A stretch of DNA of 64,000 bases from JAPXRI01 sp033813635 (GTDB lineage: Bacteria; Bacillota; Clostridia; Oscillospirales; QAMX01): the NCBI GenBank assembly GCA_033813635.1, contig JAPXRI010000006.1, positions 1 through 64,000 of the forward strand, read 5' to 3'. The notes under the pieces were generated by a model. It searched no databases, had not been told where the DNA came from, and was given only the letters and a program-made list of their open reading frames with translations. How positions within the stretch are numbered: position 1 is the first letter of the stretch; each line of letters opens with the position of its first letter. A program made the position numbers and the translations under genes. This document shows, piece after piece, positions 51,077 through 59,112 of this stretch.

Positions 51077-52852
51077 ATGACCATCGCCCTTGTCGGCCCG
51101 CCGAACGTAGGCAAAACGGCGCTTTTCAACCGCTTAACCGGGAGAAGCGCCGAGGTCGGGAACCGCCCGGGCGTCACAGTCGAGGCTCTGGTCGGCCGGT
51201 CGGTGTTTGGCCCCGCGACAGATATCGCGGACCTGCCCGGGGTATATTCGCTGTCGCCGTACACCGAGGACGAGCGCGCGGCGTCCGCCTATCTCAGCGG
51301 CGGGGCCGTGAAACGCTGCATCTGCGTCGCCGACGCGTCGAACCCCGAGCGCGGTATCGCCGTCGCCCTGAGCGCGGCAGAGTTCCGCATCCCCGCCGTG
51401 CTGGCGGTCAACATGGCCGACGTTTTGAAAAAGCACGGCGGGCGGGTGGATATAAAAAAGCTCTCCGCCCTGCTCGGCATGCCCTGCGTCGCGGTTTCCT
51501 CGAAAACCGGGCAAGGCGTCCGCGAGCTCTACGACGCTGCGCTCGCGGCTCCCGTGCCGGAAAGGCGCGTACCCGGGGCCCGCGCCGACGAAATTTTTGC
51601 CCTCTCCGGAAAGCTCGCGCGCGAGTGCTTTAACCAGGGGACCGGGCGCGGGCGGTTCACGTCCGTTTTCGACGGGCTGCTCTCGAACGGGTTTTTCGCG
51701 TTTTTCACGTTTTCTCTGGTGGTCACCGCGGTGTTTTTCACCGCGTTCGGCCCGCCGGGAAGATTTTTAGGGAGGGCGTTTTCGTCGTTTCTGAACGGCG
51801 TAAACGCGGGCGCTAAATTGGTTCTCTCGCGCTTCGGGCTGCCGGCTTTTCTGACCGGACTGATCTGCGACGGGCTGCTTACCGGGCTTTTTTCGATTCT
51901 CTCGTTTCTGCCCCAGCTCTCGCTGCTGTTTTTCTCGCTCTCGCTTTTGGAGGAGAGCGGTTATCTGTCGCGGACCGCGGTGCTGACCGACTCGTTTTTC
52001 AGACGCTTCGGGCTGTCGGGCAAATCCGCCGTATCGCTGCTTATCGGCTTTGGCTGCACTGTCCCGGCGATCATGTCGGCGCGCTCGATTCGTTCCCGGC
52101 GTGAGCGCCGGCTTTTAATCTCTGTGCTCCCGTTTGTCTCCTGCGGCGCGAGACTGCCGGTCTACCTGCTGATTACCACGGCGCTCTTTCCGGAAAAGAC
52201 GCTCTTCGTTGTCGCCTTTCTATACCTTCTCGGTATCTCCGTCGCTTTGATAACCGCGAGGCTCTCAAAAGCCTCCGACGACGGCGACGCGCTTTTTTTC
52301 ATTGAGCTGCCGGAATACCGCCTGCCGGACATCAGAAGCGTCGTCAAGCTCACCCTGACGCGCGTGCGCGGTTTTTTCACCCGCTCCGCCGGTATGCTTT
52401 CGGCTGCTTTCGCGGTTTTCTGGCTGCTTAAAACCTACAATTTCGACCTTACGCCGGCGTATAACGGACGTTTCGGCATGCTCGGGGCGATAGGCCGGGC
52501 GGCCGCGTTCGTTTTCGTCCCGGCGGGCTTCGGTTTCTGGCAGGCCTGCGTTGCGCTTCTTTGCGGATTTATGGCGAAGGAATCGATCGTCGGCATGCTC
52601 GCGGTGATCACCGGGGGGACCGGCGCGGCGCTCTGTGAAGAGCTGGCGCTGATGTTCACGCCCGCGTCGGCGCTCTCGTTTCTCGTCTTCGTTTTGCTGT
52701 ACACCCCCTGCGTCTCAACGCTTCGCGCGATGACGGAGGAACTAAAAAGCCGCCGCAGAGCGCTTTTTTACACTCTGCGGCAGCTGATTATCGCTTATGT
52801 GATATCGGTCATCGTCTATCAGGCGGTCTCGCTGGTTACGCTGCGGCTGTAA
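51077..52852 (+). CDS. feoB: FeoB-type ferrous iron transporter (short form)
   Basis: A 592-residue FeoB family protein. The N-terminal G domain has G1 GPPNVGKT (7-14), DLPG (52-55), NMAD (112-115) and SSKTGQG. The membrane part has Gate-type segments including FGCTVPAIMSARSI and FVSCGARLPVYLLI and ends near CGFMAKESIVGM. It imports Fe2+ with G-domain control. It is about 60-170 residues shorter than common FeoB, with a brief linker between G domain and membrane part. No feoA lies beside it. ATG at 51077 follows GAGGAGG; a longer frame from 51002 has no such site. Confidence 0.9.
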   Translation: MTIALVGPPNVGKTALFNRLTGRSAEVGNRPGVTVEALVGRSVFGPATDIADLPGVYSLSPYTEDERAASAYLSGGAVKRCICVADASNPERGIAVALSAAEFRIPAVLAVNMADVLKKHGGRVDIKKLSALLGMPCVAVSSKTGQGVRELYDAALAAPVPERRVPGARADEIFALSGKLARECFNQGTGRGRFTSVFDGLLSNGFFAFFTFSLVVTAVFFTAFGPPGRFLGRAFSSFLNGVNAGAKLVLSRFGLPAFLTGLICDGLLTGLFSILSFLPQLSLLFFSLSLLEESGYLSRTAVLTDSFFRRFGLSGKSAVSLLIGFGCTVPAIMSARSIRSRRERRLLISVLPFVSCGARLPVYLLITTALFPEKTLFVVAFLYLLGISVALITARLSKASDDGDALFFIELPEYRLPDIRSVVKLTLTRVRGFFTRSAGMLSAAFAVFWLLKTYNFDLTPAYNGRFGMLGAIGRAAAFVFVPAGFGFWQACVALLCGFMAKESIVGMLAVITGGTGAALCEELALMFTPASALSFLVFVLLYTPCVSTLRAMTEELKSRRRALFYTLRQLIIAYVISVIVYQAVSLVTLRL

Positions 52853-52864
52853 CCTCTGTATAGT

Positions 52865-54043
52865 TTACCACTTTACAGACCATCTGTCCGAAAGGGTGTC
52901 CTTTTCGGAGCGTGGCCCCGCTTCCTTAACCTTCCGGAGCGAGGACGCGGCGATTTTCTGGTCCAGCAGCGCCTTGAATTTCTCCTTGTCAACCGGCAGC
53001 CTTACGGTCTCCCCGGTCCAGTCGGACAGGTGTATCGCGTTAATGATCTGCAGCGCGTTCATGCCGTCATATCCCGGGGAAATCAGCTCTTCGCCGTTCA
53101 GGACGGCGTTGACGAAATTCTGCAGTATCCCGCAGTGCGCCGTGCCCTTGCTGGAGTAATCGGGCTCGTGCAGCGTAATTTCGGGCTTTGGCGTGTTTGT
53201 GTCCGAGTTAAAGCAGAATTCCCGCTCCGATGACGCGAGCTCCCAAAATTTTAGCCTGCCGTTTTCGAGAACCATCTTGCCCCGGTCGCCGGAGATCTCG
53301 AGGCGGTTTGTGCCGGGGTACTCGCCGGTCGACGTGACGAACACGCCGGTCGCGCCGTTATCGTATTCGGCATAGACGGAGACGTCGTCCTCCACCTCAA
53401 TGTTATGGTATTTCCCGTATGCGCAGAAGCCGCGTATCGCCGACGGCATGCCGATAATCCACTGCCAGAGGTCGATATTGTGCACGCACTGGTTCAGAAG
53501 CACTCCTCCTCCCTCGCCGGCCCAGGTGGCGCGCCAGCTTCCGGAGTCGTAGTAGGCCTGGTTCCGGTACCAGTTTGTGATAATCCATATCGAGCGCTTG
53601 AGCTCGCCGAGCCTGCCGGAGCGTACAATATCCCTCGCCGCAGCAAAAATCGGCGTCGTGCGCTGGTTATACATGATCGCGAAAACCTTGCCGCTCGCCA
53701 TCGCGGCCTCGCACATCTGCTCCACCGCCGCGGTGTAGACGCCGGCCGGTTTCTCCGTCAGTACATTTAAACCCTTTGAAAACGCGTATACCGCGATGAC
53801 CGGGTGAAAATAGTGCGGCGTCGCTATGATGACCGCGTCGCAGAGCCCGCTTCCGATCAGCTCCTTATAGTCCTCGAATGTCGGAATGCCGTTGAATTTT
53901 CTCTTCGCGTCGTCAAGCTTCGCCGTGTCGATATCGCACACAGCGCAGAGCCTTGCGTTTTTTATTTTGCCCGCAAAGAGGTTGTCCGCGTGCGTTCCGC
54001 CCATGTTTCCTATCCCGATTACCCCAACCCTGACGGTTTCCAT
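52865..54043 (-). CDS. Gfo/Idh/MocA family oxidoreductase
   Basis: A 392-residue NAD(P)-dependent sugar-type dehydrogenase. The Rossmann motif is GVIGIGNMGGTHADNL (7-22); EKPAGVYTAAVEQM holds the catalytic-loop Lys, and GGGVLLNQCVHNIDLWQWIIG the second half. Members oxidise or epimerise sugars, inositols or glycosides; the substrate is not readable. Convergent with feoB, 12 bases between stops, without a clear terminator. It ends with a variable basic/acidic tail. Confidence 0.93.
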   Translation of the reverse strand: METVRVGVIGIGNMGGTHADNLFAGKIKNARLCAVCDIDTAKLDDAKRKFNGIPTFEDYKELIGSGLCDAVIIATPHYFHPVIAVYAFSKGLNVLTEKPAGVYTAAVEQMCEAAMASGKVFAIMYNQRTTPIFAAARDIVRSGRLGELKRSIWIITNWYRNQAYYDSGSWRATWAGEGGGVLLNQCVHNIDLWQWIIGMPSAIRGFCAYGKYHNIEVEDDVSVYAEYDNGATGVFVTSTGEYPGTNRLEISGDRGKMVLENGRLKFWELASSEREFCFNSDTNTPKPEITLHEPDYSSKGTAHCGILQNFVNAVLNGEELISPGYDGMNALQIINAIHLSDWTGETVRLPVDKEKFKALLDQKIAASSLRKVKEAGPRSEKDTLSDRWSVKW

Positions 54044-54104
54044 TATTTTTGACCATCCTTGTTTAAGTTTTTATCAACACCCGTAAATCCGGGGATTTTG
54101 CGGA

Positions 54105-54869
54105 TCATTCTATCCCGTAAAACATCCTGCCGTTTTGATAGGTTGTCGACGCGATCTCCTCGGGCGTACAGCCCCTGATCCTGGCCGCGGCTTCCGCGGT
54201 TAGCGCGAGGAGTGACGAGTCGTTTCGCCGTCCGCGGTACGGCACCGGCGCCATGTACGGGCAGTCCGTCTCGAGCATCAGCCGGTCCCCCGGAACATAG
54301 GCCATCACCTCCGGAGGCTTTTTCGCGTTTTTAAATGTGACCGCGCCGCCCAGGGAGATGTAGTGTCCCATCGAGAGGACGAGCCTCGCGGTCTCCCGGT
54401 TTCCGGAAAAGCAGTGGAAAACGCATTTTAACCCTGGATGCCCTTTTAGTATGTCGAGGGTGTCGGCGAAGGCCTCCCGCTCGTGGATTACCACCGGCAG
54501 ACCGAGGCTTTCCGCAAGGGAGAGCTGCTCGTCGAAAAAGGCCTTCTGGACGTCCCGGGGAGAGAAATCGTAGTGGTAGTCAAGCCCGATCTCGCCGATC
54601 GCGCGGCATTTTTCATGCTTCGCAAGCTCCGCGATGCGCTCTCTCCAGCCCGCCTCCGCTTTCGCGGCCCCGTGCGGGTGGATTCCGGCCGCGAAATAGA
54701 TATATCCGTAGCTCTCGGCGAGCTTCGCCGAGGCGCGGCTCGAGGCCTCGTCCGAGCCCGCGTTGACCACCAGCCCCACTCCCTTTTTCGGCAGCGAGGC
54801 TAAAAGCGCGTCCCGGTCCGGGTCGAACGCGGGGTCGTCGTAATGCGCGTGCGCGTCAAACAGCAGCAT
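54105..54869 (-). CDS. tatD: TatD family metal-dependent deoxyribonuclease
   Basis: A 254-residue TIM-barrel hydrolase. Metal ligands: HAH (7-9), Glu in AIGEIGLDYHYD, His in VIHEREA, His in VFHCFSG and Asp in LETDCPYMAP. TatD enzymes are 3'-5' nucleases. ATG at 54869 overlaps the metG stop region (TAAAATG). The metG-tatD order is common in Firmicutes. Confidence 0.95.
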   Translation of the reverse strand: MLLFDAHAHYDDPAFDPDRDALLASLPKKGVGLVVNAGSDEASSRASAKLAESYGYIYFAAGIHPHGAAKAEAGWRERIAELAKHEKCRAIGEIGLDYHYDFSPRDVQKAFFDEQLSLAESLGLPVVIHEREAFADTLDILKGHPGLKCVFHCFSGNRETARLVLSMGHYISLGGAVTFKNAKKPPEVMAYVPGDRLMLETDCPYMAPVPYRGRRNDSSLLALTAEAAARIRGCTPEEIASTTYQNGRMFYGIE

Positions 54870-54870
54870 T

Positions 54871-56790
54871 TTATCTGAGCTTTGAGCCGGGGACCGTGCC
54901 GTCGGGCAGGAAAACGACGTGCACGTCGTCCTCACCGTTGTCGCAGGCCAGCAGCATCCCGTTGCTCTCGACGCCGCGGATTACGGCCGGCTTCAGATTC
55001 GAGACGAGCACGACGGTTTTGCCGACCAACTGCTCCGGGGAATACCACTTCGCGATGCCGGAGACGATCTGGCGCTTTTCAAGGCCGATGTCGACAATAA
55101 GCCTTAACAGCTTGTCGCTTTTTTTGACCGGCTCGCACTCAAGGATTTTCGCCGCTCGCAGATCGGTCTTCGCAAAGTCGTCGATCGTGATCTGGGGCAA
55201 TATTTCCGGCAGGTCGGGCTTTTTCTGCTCCTCCTTCGGTGCTTCCTCCACGGACAGCGCGTTTTCGTCCAGCCGCGCGAACAGCGGCGCCGGCTCGCCG
55301 ACGGGCTTGCCGGATTCCAGCCCGCCGAAGGACGACAGCGTCTCGTACGCCTTTTTATCCGTCCCGAGCTGGGCGAAGATTTTCTTAGAGGTCTCCGGTA
55401 TGAACGGACTCAAAAACACCGCCGCAATCCGGATCGATTCGAGCAGGTTGTAGATAACCGCTGCGAGCCTTGGCCTGTCCGCCTCGTTCTTCGCGAGCAG
55501 CCACGGCGTTGTCTCGTCGATATATTTGTTCGACCGGCGCAGAAGCGTGAAAACATCCTCGATCGCGTCGGCGACGCGCAGCTCGTCCATATGTGAATCT
55601 ACTGACTTTACAGCCGTTTCTGCGGTTTCGATCAGCTCGTCGTCGAGCTCGGTGCGCTCGCCGGGCTCGGGGACAAGGCCGCCGAAGTATTTTTTCGTCA
55701 TCGCCACTGAGCGGTTGACGAGATTTCCCAAAATGTTCGCAAGGTCGGAGTTGTACCTCGCCGCCACAAGCGAGTAGGTCAGGCTCCCGTCGGAGGAGAA
55801 CGGCATCTCGGACAGCACAAAATACCGGACGGCGTCGACGCCGAACAGCTTCACAAGGTCTTCGGCGTAGATCACGTTGCCCTTGGATTTAGACATCTTC
55901 TCGCCGGACATCAGAAGCCACGGGTGGCCGAACACCTTTTTCGGCAGCGGCTCGCCCAGGGCCATCAGCATAATCGGCCAGTAAATCGTGTGGAAGCGCA
56001 GTATGTCCTTGCCTATCAGGTGCACATCCGCCGGCCAGTATTTTTGATAGAGCTCTCCCTTTTTTTCCGGCGTATAGCCCAGCGCGGTGATGTAGTTGGA
56101 GAGCGCGTCGATCCAGACATAAATCACATGGCCCGGGTCAAACTCGACAGGTATGCCCCAGGTAAACGACGACCTGGATACGCACAGGTCCGACAGGCCT
56201 GGCTTTAAGAAGTTGTTGATCATCTCGTTTTTACGGGCCTTCGGCTGGATGAATTCCGGGTGGGTCTCGATATGCTCGATCAGGCGGTCGGTGTATTTTG
56301 AGAGCTTGAAGAAGTAGGCCTCCTCGCTCGCCGTCTCCACCGGTCCGCCGCAGTCCGGGCAGCGCCCGTCGTTCAGCTGCGCCTCGGTGTAAAACGACTC
56401 GCAGGCGACGCAGTACTTGCCGACGTATTTTGACTTATAGATATCGCCCTGGTCGTAGAGCTTTTTAAATATCGCGGACACGGAGCGCATATGGTCTTCG
56501 TCGGTGGTGCGGATAAATTTATCGTAGGAGACGTTCATCATGTCCCAGATGCGCCGGATCTCGCCCGCGATCTTGTCCACATGCTCCTTGGGAGTGACGC
56601 CCTCCTCCTCGGCCTGCTTCTGAATCTTCTCCCCGTGCTCGTCCGTCCCGGTCAGGAAAAACACGTCGTACCCGGTCAGTCTTTTATACCGGGCAATCGC
56701 GTCCGCAAGAATCGCCTCGTAGGTGTTTCCGATATGCGGCACTCGCGAGGTGTACGCGATCGCCGTTGTGATATAGAATTTTTCTTTCAT
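54871..56790 (-). CDS. metG: Methionyl-tRNA synthetase
   Basis: A 639-residue class I synthetase that charges tRNA-Met. HIGH motif is PHIGNTYE (about 17-24), the zinc knuckle is CVACESFYTEAQL...CPDCGG, and KMSKSKGN lies near 295. The C-terminal 110 residues (DDFAKTDLRAAKILECE ...) are the EMAP/Trbp111-type tRNA-binding domain used for dimerisation. ATG at 56790 with GAGAGAG site is preferred to a longer frame. No T-box leader in the short upstream gap. Confidence 0.98.
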   Translation of the reverse strand: MKEKFYITTAIAYTSRVPHIGNTYEAILADAIARYKRLTGYDVFFLTGTDEHGEKIQKQAEEEGVTPKEHVDKIAGEIRRIWDMMNVSYDKFIRTTDEDHMRSVSAIFKKLYDQGDIYKSKYVGKYCVACESFYTEAQLNDGRCPDCGGPVETASEEAYFFKLSKYTDRLIEHIETHPEFIQPKARKNEMINNFLKPGLSDLCVSRSSFTWGIPVEFDPGHVIYVWIDALSNYITALGYTPEKKGELYQKYWPADVHLIGKDILRFHTIYWPIMLMALGEPLPKKVFGHPWLLMSGEKMSKSKGNVIYAEDLVKLFGVDAVRYFVLSEMPFSSDGSLTYSLVAARYNSDLANILGNLVNRSVAMTKKYFGGLVPEPGERTELDDELIETAETAVKSVDSHMDELRVADAIEDVFTLLRRSNKYIDETTPWLLAKNEADRPRLAAVIYNLLESIRIAAVFLSPFIPETSKKIFAQLGTDKKAYETLSSFGGLESGKPVGEPAPLFARLDENALSVEEAPKEEQKKPDLPEILPQITIDDFAKTDLRAAKILECEPVKKSDKLLRLIVDIGLEKRQIVSGIAKWYSPEQLVGKTVVLVSNLKPAVIRGVESNGMLLACDNGEDDVHVVFLPDGTVPGSKLR

Positions 56791-57005
56791 CGGTTCTCTC
56801 TCATTTCGTTTAATGTGCGCAAATGACATTATTATTATCTGTATATAGCGGTCCGTTGATTAAGATTTCCGTTTACAAGATACCTTAATATTATACCATA
56901 TTTTCCCCGAAATGCAAAACTTTTCGTCCCGCGGGGTTTCGTGGCGAACCGGCCTGAAACGGCATTACACCTAACGCACTTTCGGCTTAACCCGAAAGCA
57001 TGAAA

Positions 57006-57046
57006 CGGCTGACGCAAAATGCTGTCAATACATTTTACGTCAGCCG
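57006..57046. terminator. Long hairpin after the MFS gene
   Basis: CGGCTGACG (57006-57014) and CGTCAGCCG (57038-57046) pair and continue as AAAATG/CATTTT after one mismatch. On the plus strand it is followed by CTTTTCTATTC; on the minus strand by TTTC. Confidence 0.7.
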
Positions 57047-57061
57047 CTTTTCTATTCTTTT

Positions 57062-58495
57062 CTATTCTATTGATCCGGCTTCTACCAATTTTTCCTTCGC
57101 TTTATCTGATTCCGCCGTTTCCTTTGCAGCGTCCCGCCGCTGCAGCGCGCGGACGTAGAACGCGATTCCGAGAATTAGCGCGAACTGGAGCAGGTTGATA
57201 TACTGCTTGTTCACCATTGTAAAGCCGAACAGCTTAAGCTTCAGGTCCGGCGTCGCGGTGATAATCAGCGTGCCCAGATACGCGCCGAGGACGCTTGCGA
57301 GGCTGTTCACCGTGGAGTAGAACCCGAGATACGCAGTGCGGCCGCTCTCGGGCATTTTAAGATATGGGAGGTTCGAGAAAACCAGGCCCACCCCCGGCGA
57401 GAACAGGTAGCACCATACGACAATCGCCGGGTAGACGATCAGCGCGGTTTTCGCTGTGACAAACACATTGCCGAGATAGGCAAACGCGTAAAAAAACATC
57501 GCCATGTAAAGTGCTCTGAGCCACGAGGTGCGTCTGATGATGCCGGCCCATACCGGCGTAAAGATTATTGACAGCGGGACCGCGACGACGCTCAGCGAGG
57601 ATAAAAACGCGTAGGATATCTTCAAGTCCTGCAGAAGGTAGACACTGTAATACGAGCCGATGATCGCCGTCGCGAAGGTCCACAAAAACGCCACCGAGGC
57701 CGTCGCCAGATACTTCCTGTCCTTAAGCGGGATCAGAAGCACGCCGATTCCGCCGCCCTTTTGGGCCTCCGGGGTCTGCAGGTACGGCTGCTCCCTGATT
57801 TTCATGAAAAAATAAAATTCGAGAACCGCGGCGACAAGGGCGAGCCCCCGGAGCACCAGCACGGCCGAAATCATCGGGGATATCCCCCCAAACTCGGTTT
57901 CGCTCTTTTCAAAGCCGTCCACAAGTAAGCCCGCCGAGAAGGTCGCCAGAGCCGAGAGGATCGAGCCGGTGACCGACGATATCGAAAAAAACCGCGCACG
58001 CTTCGATTCGGGCAGGCACTGCATATGCCAGATCGAATATCCGGGCGACGCAAACGAGCTGACCAGATTCATCAGTATCACGGCCGCCATGAACAGCCAG
58101 AGCTTCAGGCCGTGCGAAAACGGGAGCACCGGCACCGCGCCCAGCACGAAGATGTTGATGAGGTAATATACCGCGCGGAGACATAAAAGAAAGGTCTTTC
58201 GCTTTTTCATCCGCTCCAGGACGACCGGCGAGAGCATCTGAATAAACCCGCAGGCCGTTGTCGCCACCGTGATATAGCCTATGTAGGCGTCTCCCGCGTT
58301 CATTGCGATTAAGAGCCCGGTAAAATAGATGCCCGACACAAGCGTGGAGGCAATGGAGGCGAAATAGTTTCCGAAAAGCATGCCTCTCCGGCTGACCGCG
58401 CCGCCGTCGGAGTCTTCGAACAGCGCGTCGTAAACCGGCGGCCAGAGGCCGGCTACGCGGTTTTTTACGTATTTTACGGGCGAGATCAGCTTCAT
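57062..58495 (-). CDS. Major facilitator superfamily transporter
   Basis: A 477-residue membrane protein with about twelve hydrophobic helices, starting with GNYFASIASTLVSGIYFTGLLIAM. It resembles the MFS groups of Firmicutes of unknown substrate. A hydrophilic N-terminal stretch of 35 residues and a charged C-terminal tail (ETAESDKAKEKLVEAGSIE) frame the core. ATG at 58495 has GAAGG nine bases upstream. A consensus promoter precedes it and a hairpin follows. Monocistronic. Confidence 0.88.
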   Translation of the reverse strand: MKLISPVKYVKNRVAGLWPPVYDALFEDSDGGAVSRRGMLFGNYFASIASTLVSGIYFTGLLIAMNAGDAYIGYITVATTACGFIQMLSPVVLERMKKRKTFLLCLRAVYYLINIFVLGAVPVLPFSHGLKLWLFMAAVILMNLVSSFASPGYSIWHMQCLPESKRARFFSISSVTGSILSALATFSAGLLVDGFEKSETEFGGISPMISAVLVLRGLALVAAVLEFYFFMKIREQPYLQTPEAQKGGGIGVLLIPLKDRKYLATASVAFLWTFATAIIGSYYSVYLLQDLKISYAFLSSLSVVAVPLSIIFTPVWAGIIRRTSWLRALYMAMFFYAFAYLGNVFVTAKTALIVYPAIVVWCYLFSPGVGLVFSNLPYLKMPESGRTAYLGFYSTVNSLASVLGAYLGTLIITATPDLKLKLFGFTMVNKQYINLLQFALILGIAFYVRALQRRDAAKETAESDKAKEKLVEAGSIE

Positions 58496-58535
58496 AAACG
58501 CGCCTTCTTTTTTGCTTAATTGCGAACACTGCGTT

Positions 58536-58564
58536 ACGATATCATAACCACGTCTGCTTGTCAA
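58536..58564 (-). promoter_or_regulatory. Promoter of the MFS gene
   Basis: On the minus strand TTGACA (58564-58559), 17-base spacer, TATCGT (58541-58536), 40 bases before the ATG. Confidence 0.6.
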
Positions 58565-58628
58565 GCGTGAAAATAACGGATAATCGGGAGACAAAGCGCG
58601 CTGGTTCGGGCTTCCCGCTAAAAAATAT

Positions 58629-58665
58629 AAGAGGGTGCGGTTGTCAATTACATCCGCATCCTCTT
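58629..58665 (-). terminator. Terminator of rpsU
   Basis: On the minus strand AAGAGGATGCGG pairs with CCGCACCCTCTT (one G-T type mismatch) and is followed by ATATTTTTT. Confidence 0.8.
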
Positions 58666-58678
58666 CTATTTTAAATTT

Positions 58679-58718
58679 TATGCAGTTATGCAGTTATGCA
58701 GTTATGCATTTATGCTTG
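58679..58718. repeat. 8-bp tandem repeat, five units
   Basis: Three perfect TATGCAGT units followed by TATGCATT and TATGCTTG, directly after the rpsU stop and before its terminator. Confidence 0.85.
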
Positions 58719-58725
58719 TCGGTCT

Positions 58726-58902
58726 TTAGCGGTACTTCTTCTTCCTCGCTGCCTCCGCTTTCTTGCGGCGTTTCACGCTCGGGCTTTCATAGTGCTCTCT
58801 TTTACGGAGCTCGGATAAAACACCCGACTTCGCACAGCTGCGTTTAAATCTGCGAAGCGCGTTGTCCAATGATTCATTTTCCTTCAGATGGACTTCTGAC
58901 AC
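58726..58902 (-). CDS. rpsU: 30S ribosomal protein S21
   Basis: A 58-residue S21 (SEVHLKENESLDNALRRFKR ... RKKAEAARKKKYR), of normal Firmicutes length. The start is GTG at 58902, four bases after GGGAGGGAT; the longer frame upstream is not part of the gene. Full-consensus promoter and terminator frame it as a single gene. Confidence 0.96.
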   Translation of the reverse strand: MSEVHLKENESLDNALRRFKRSCAKSGVLSELRKREHYESPSVKRRKKAEAARKKKYR

Positions 58903-59000
58903 GGTTATCCCTCCCCCCGCTTGCGCATTTTGGCGCGTCGTCATAGGTTTGTCGGCTTACGGTAGGCGGGATATGATTCGTCCCTCTTACCTGCTTTATT

Positions 59001-59029
59001 ATTATACACGAACGCCAAACATTTGTCAA
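59001..59029 (-). promoter_or_regulatory. Sigma-A promoter of rpsU
   Basis: On the minus strand TTGACA (59029-59024), 17-base spacer, TATAAT (59006-59001): full consensus. Confidence 0.85.
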
Positions 59030-59112
59030 GATTCGGCAACCTAATTAACAGAATATTGATATTTATATCCGGGTCATATCGTCAGATGGGCGCAAAGCCG
59101 CCGGTATAGGGC

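Noticed and set aside
56791..57061. T-box leader for metG
   Set aside because: No T-box sequence or specifier-loop structure; the gap is too short and contains the MFS terminator.
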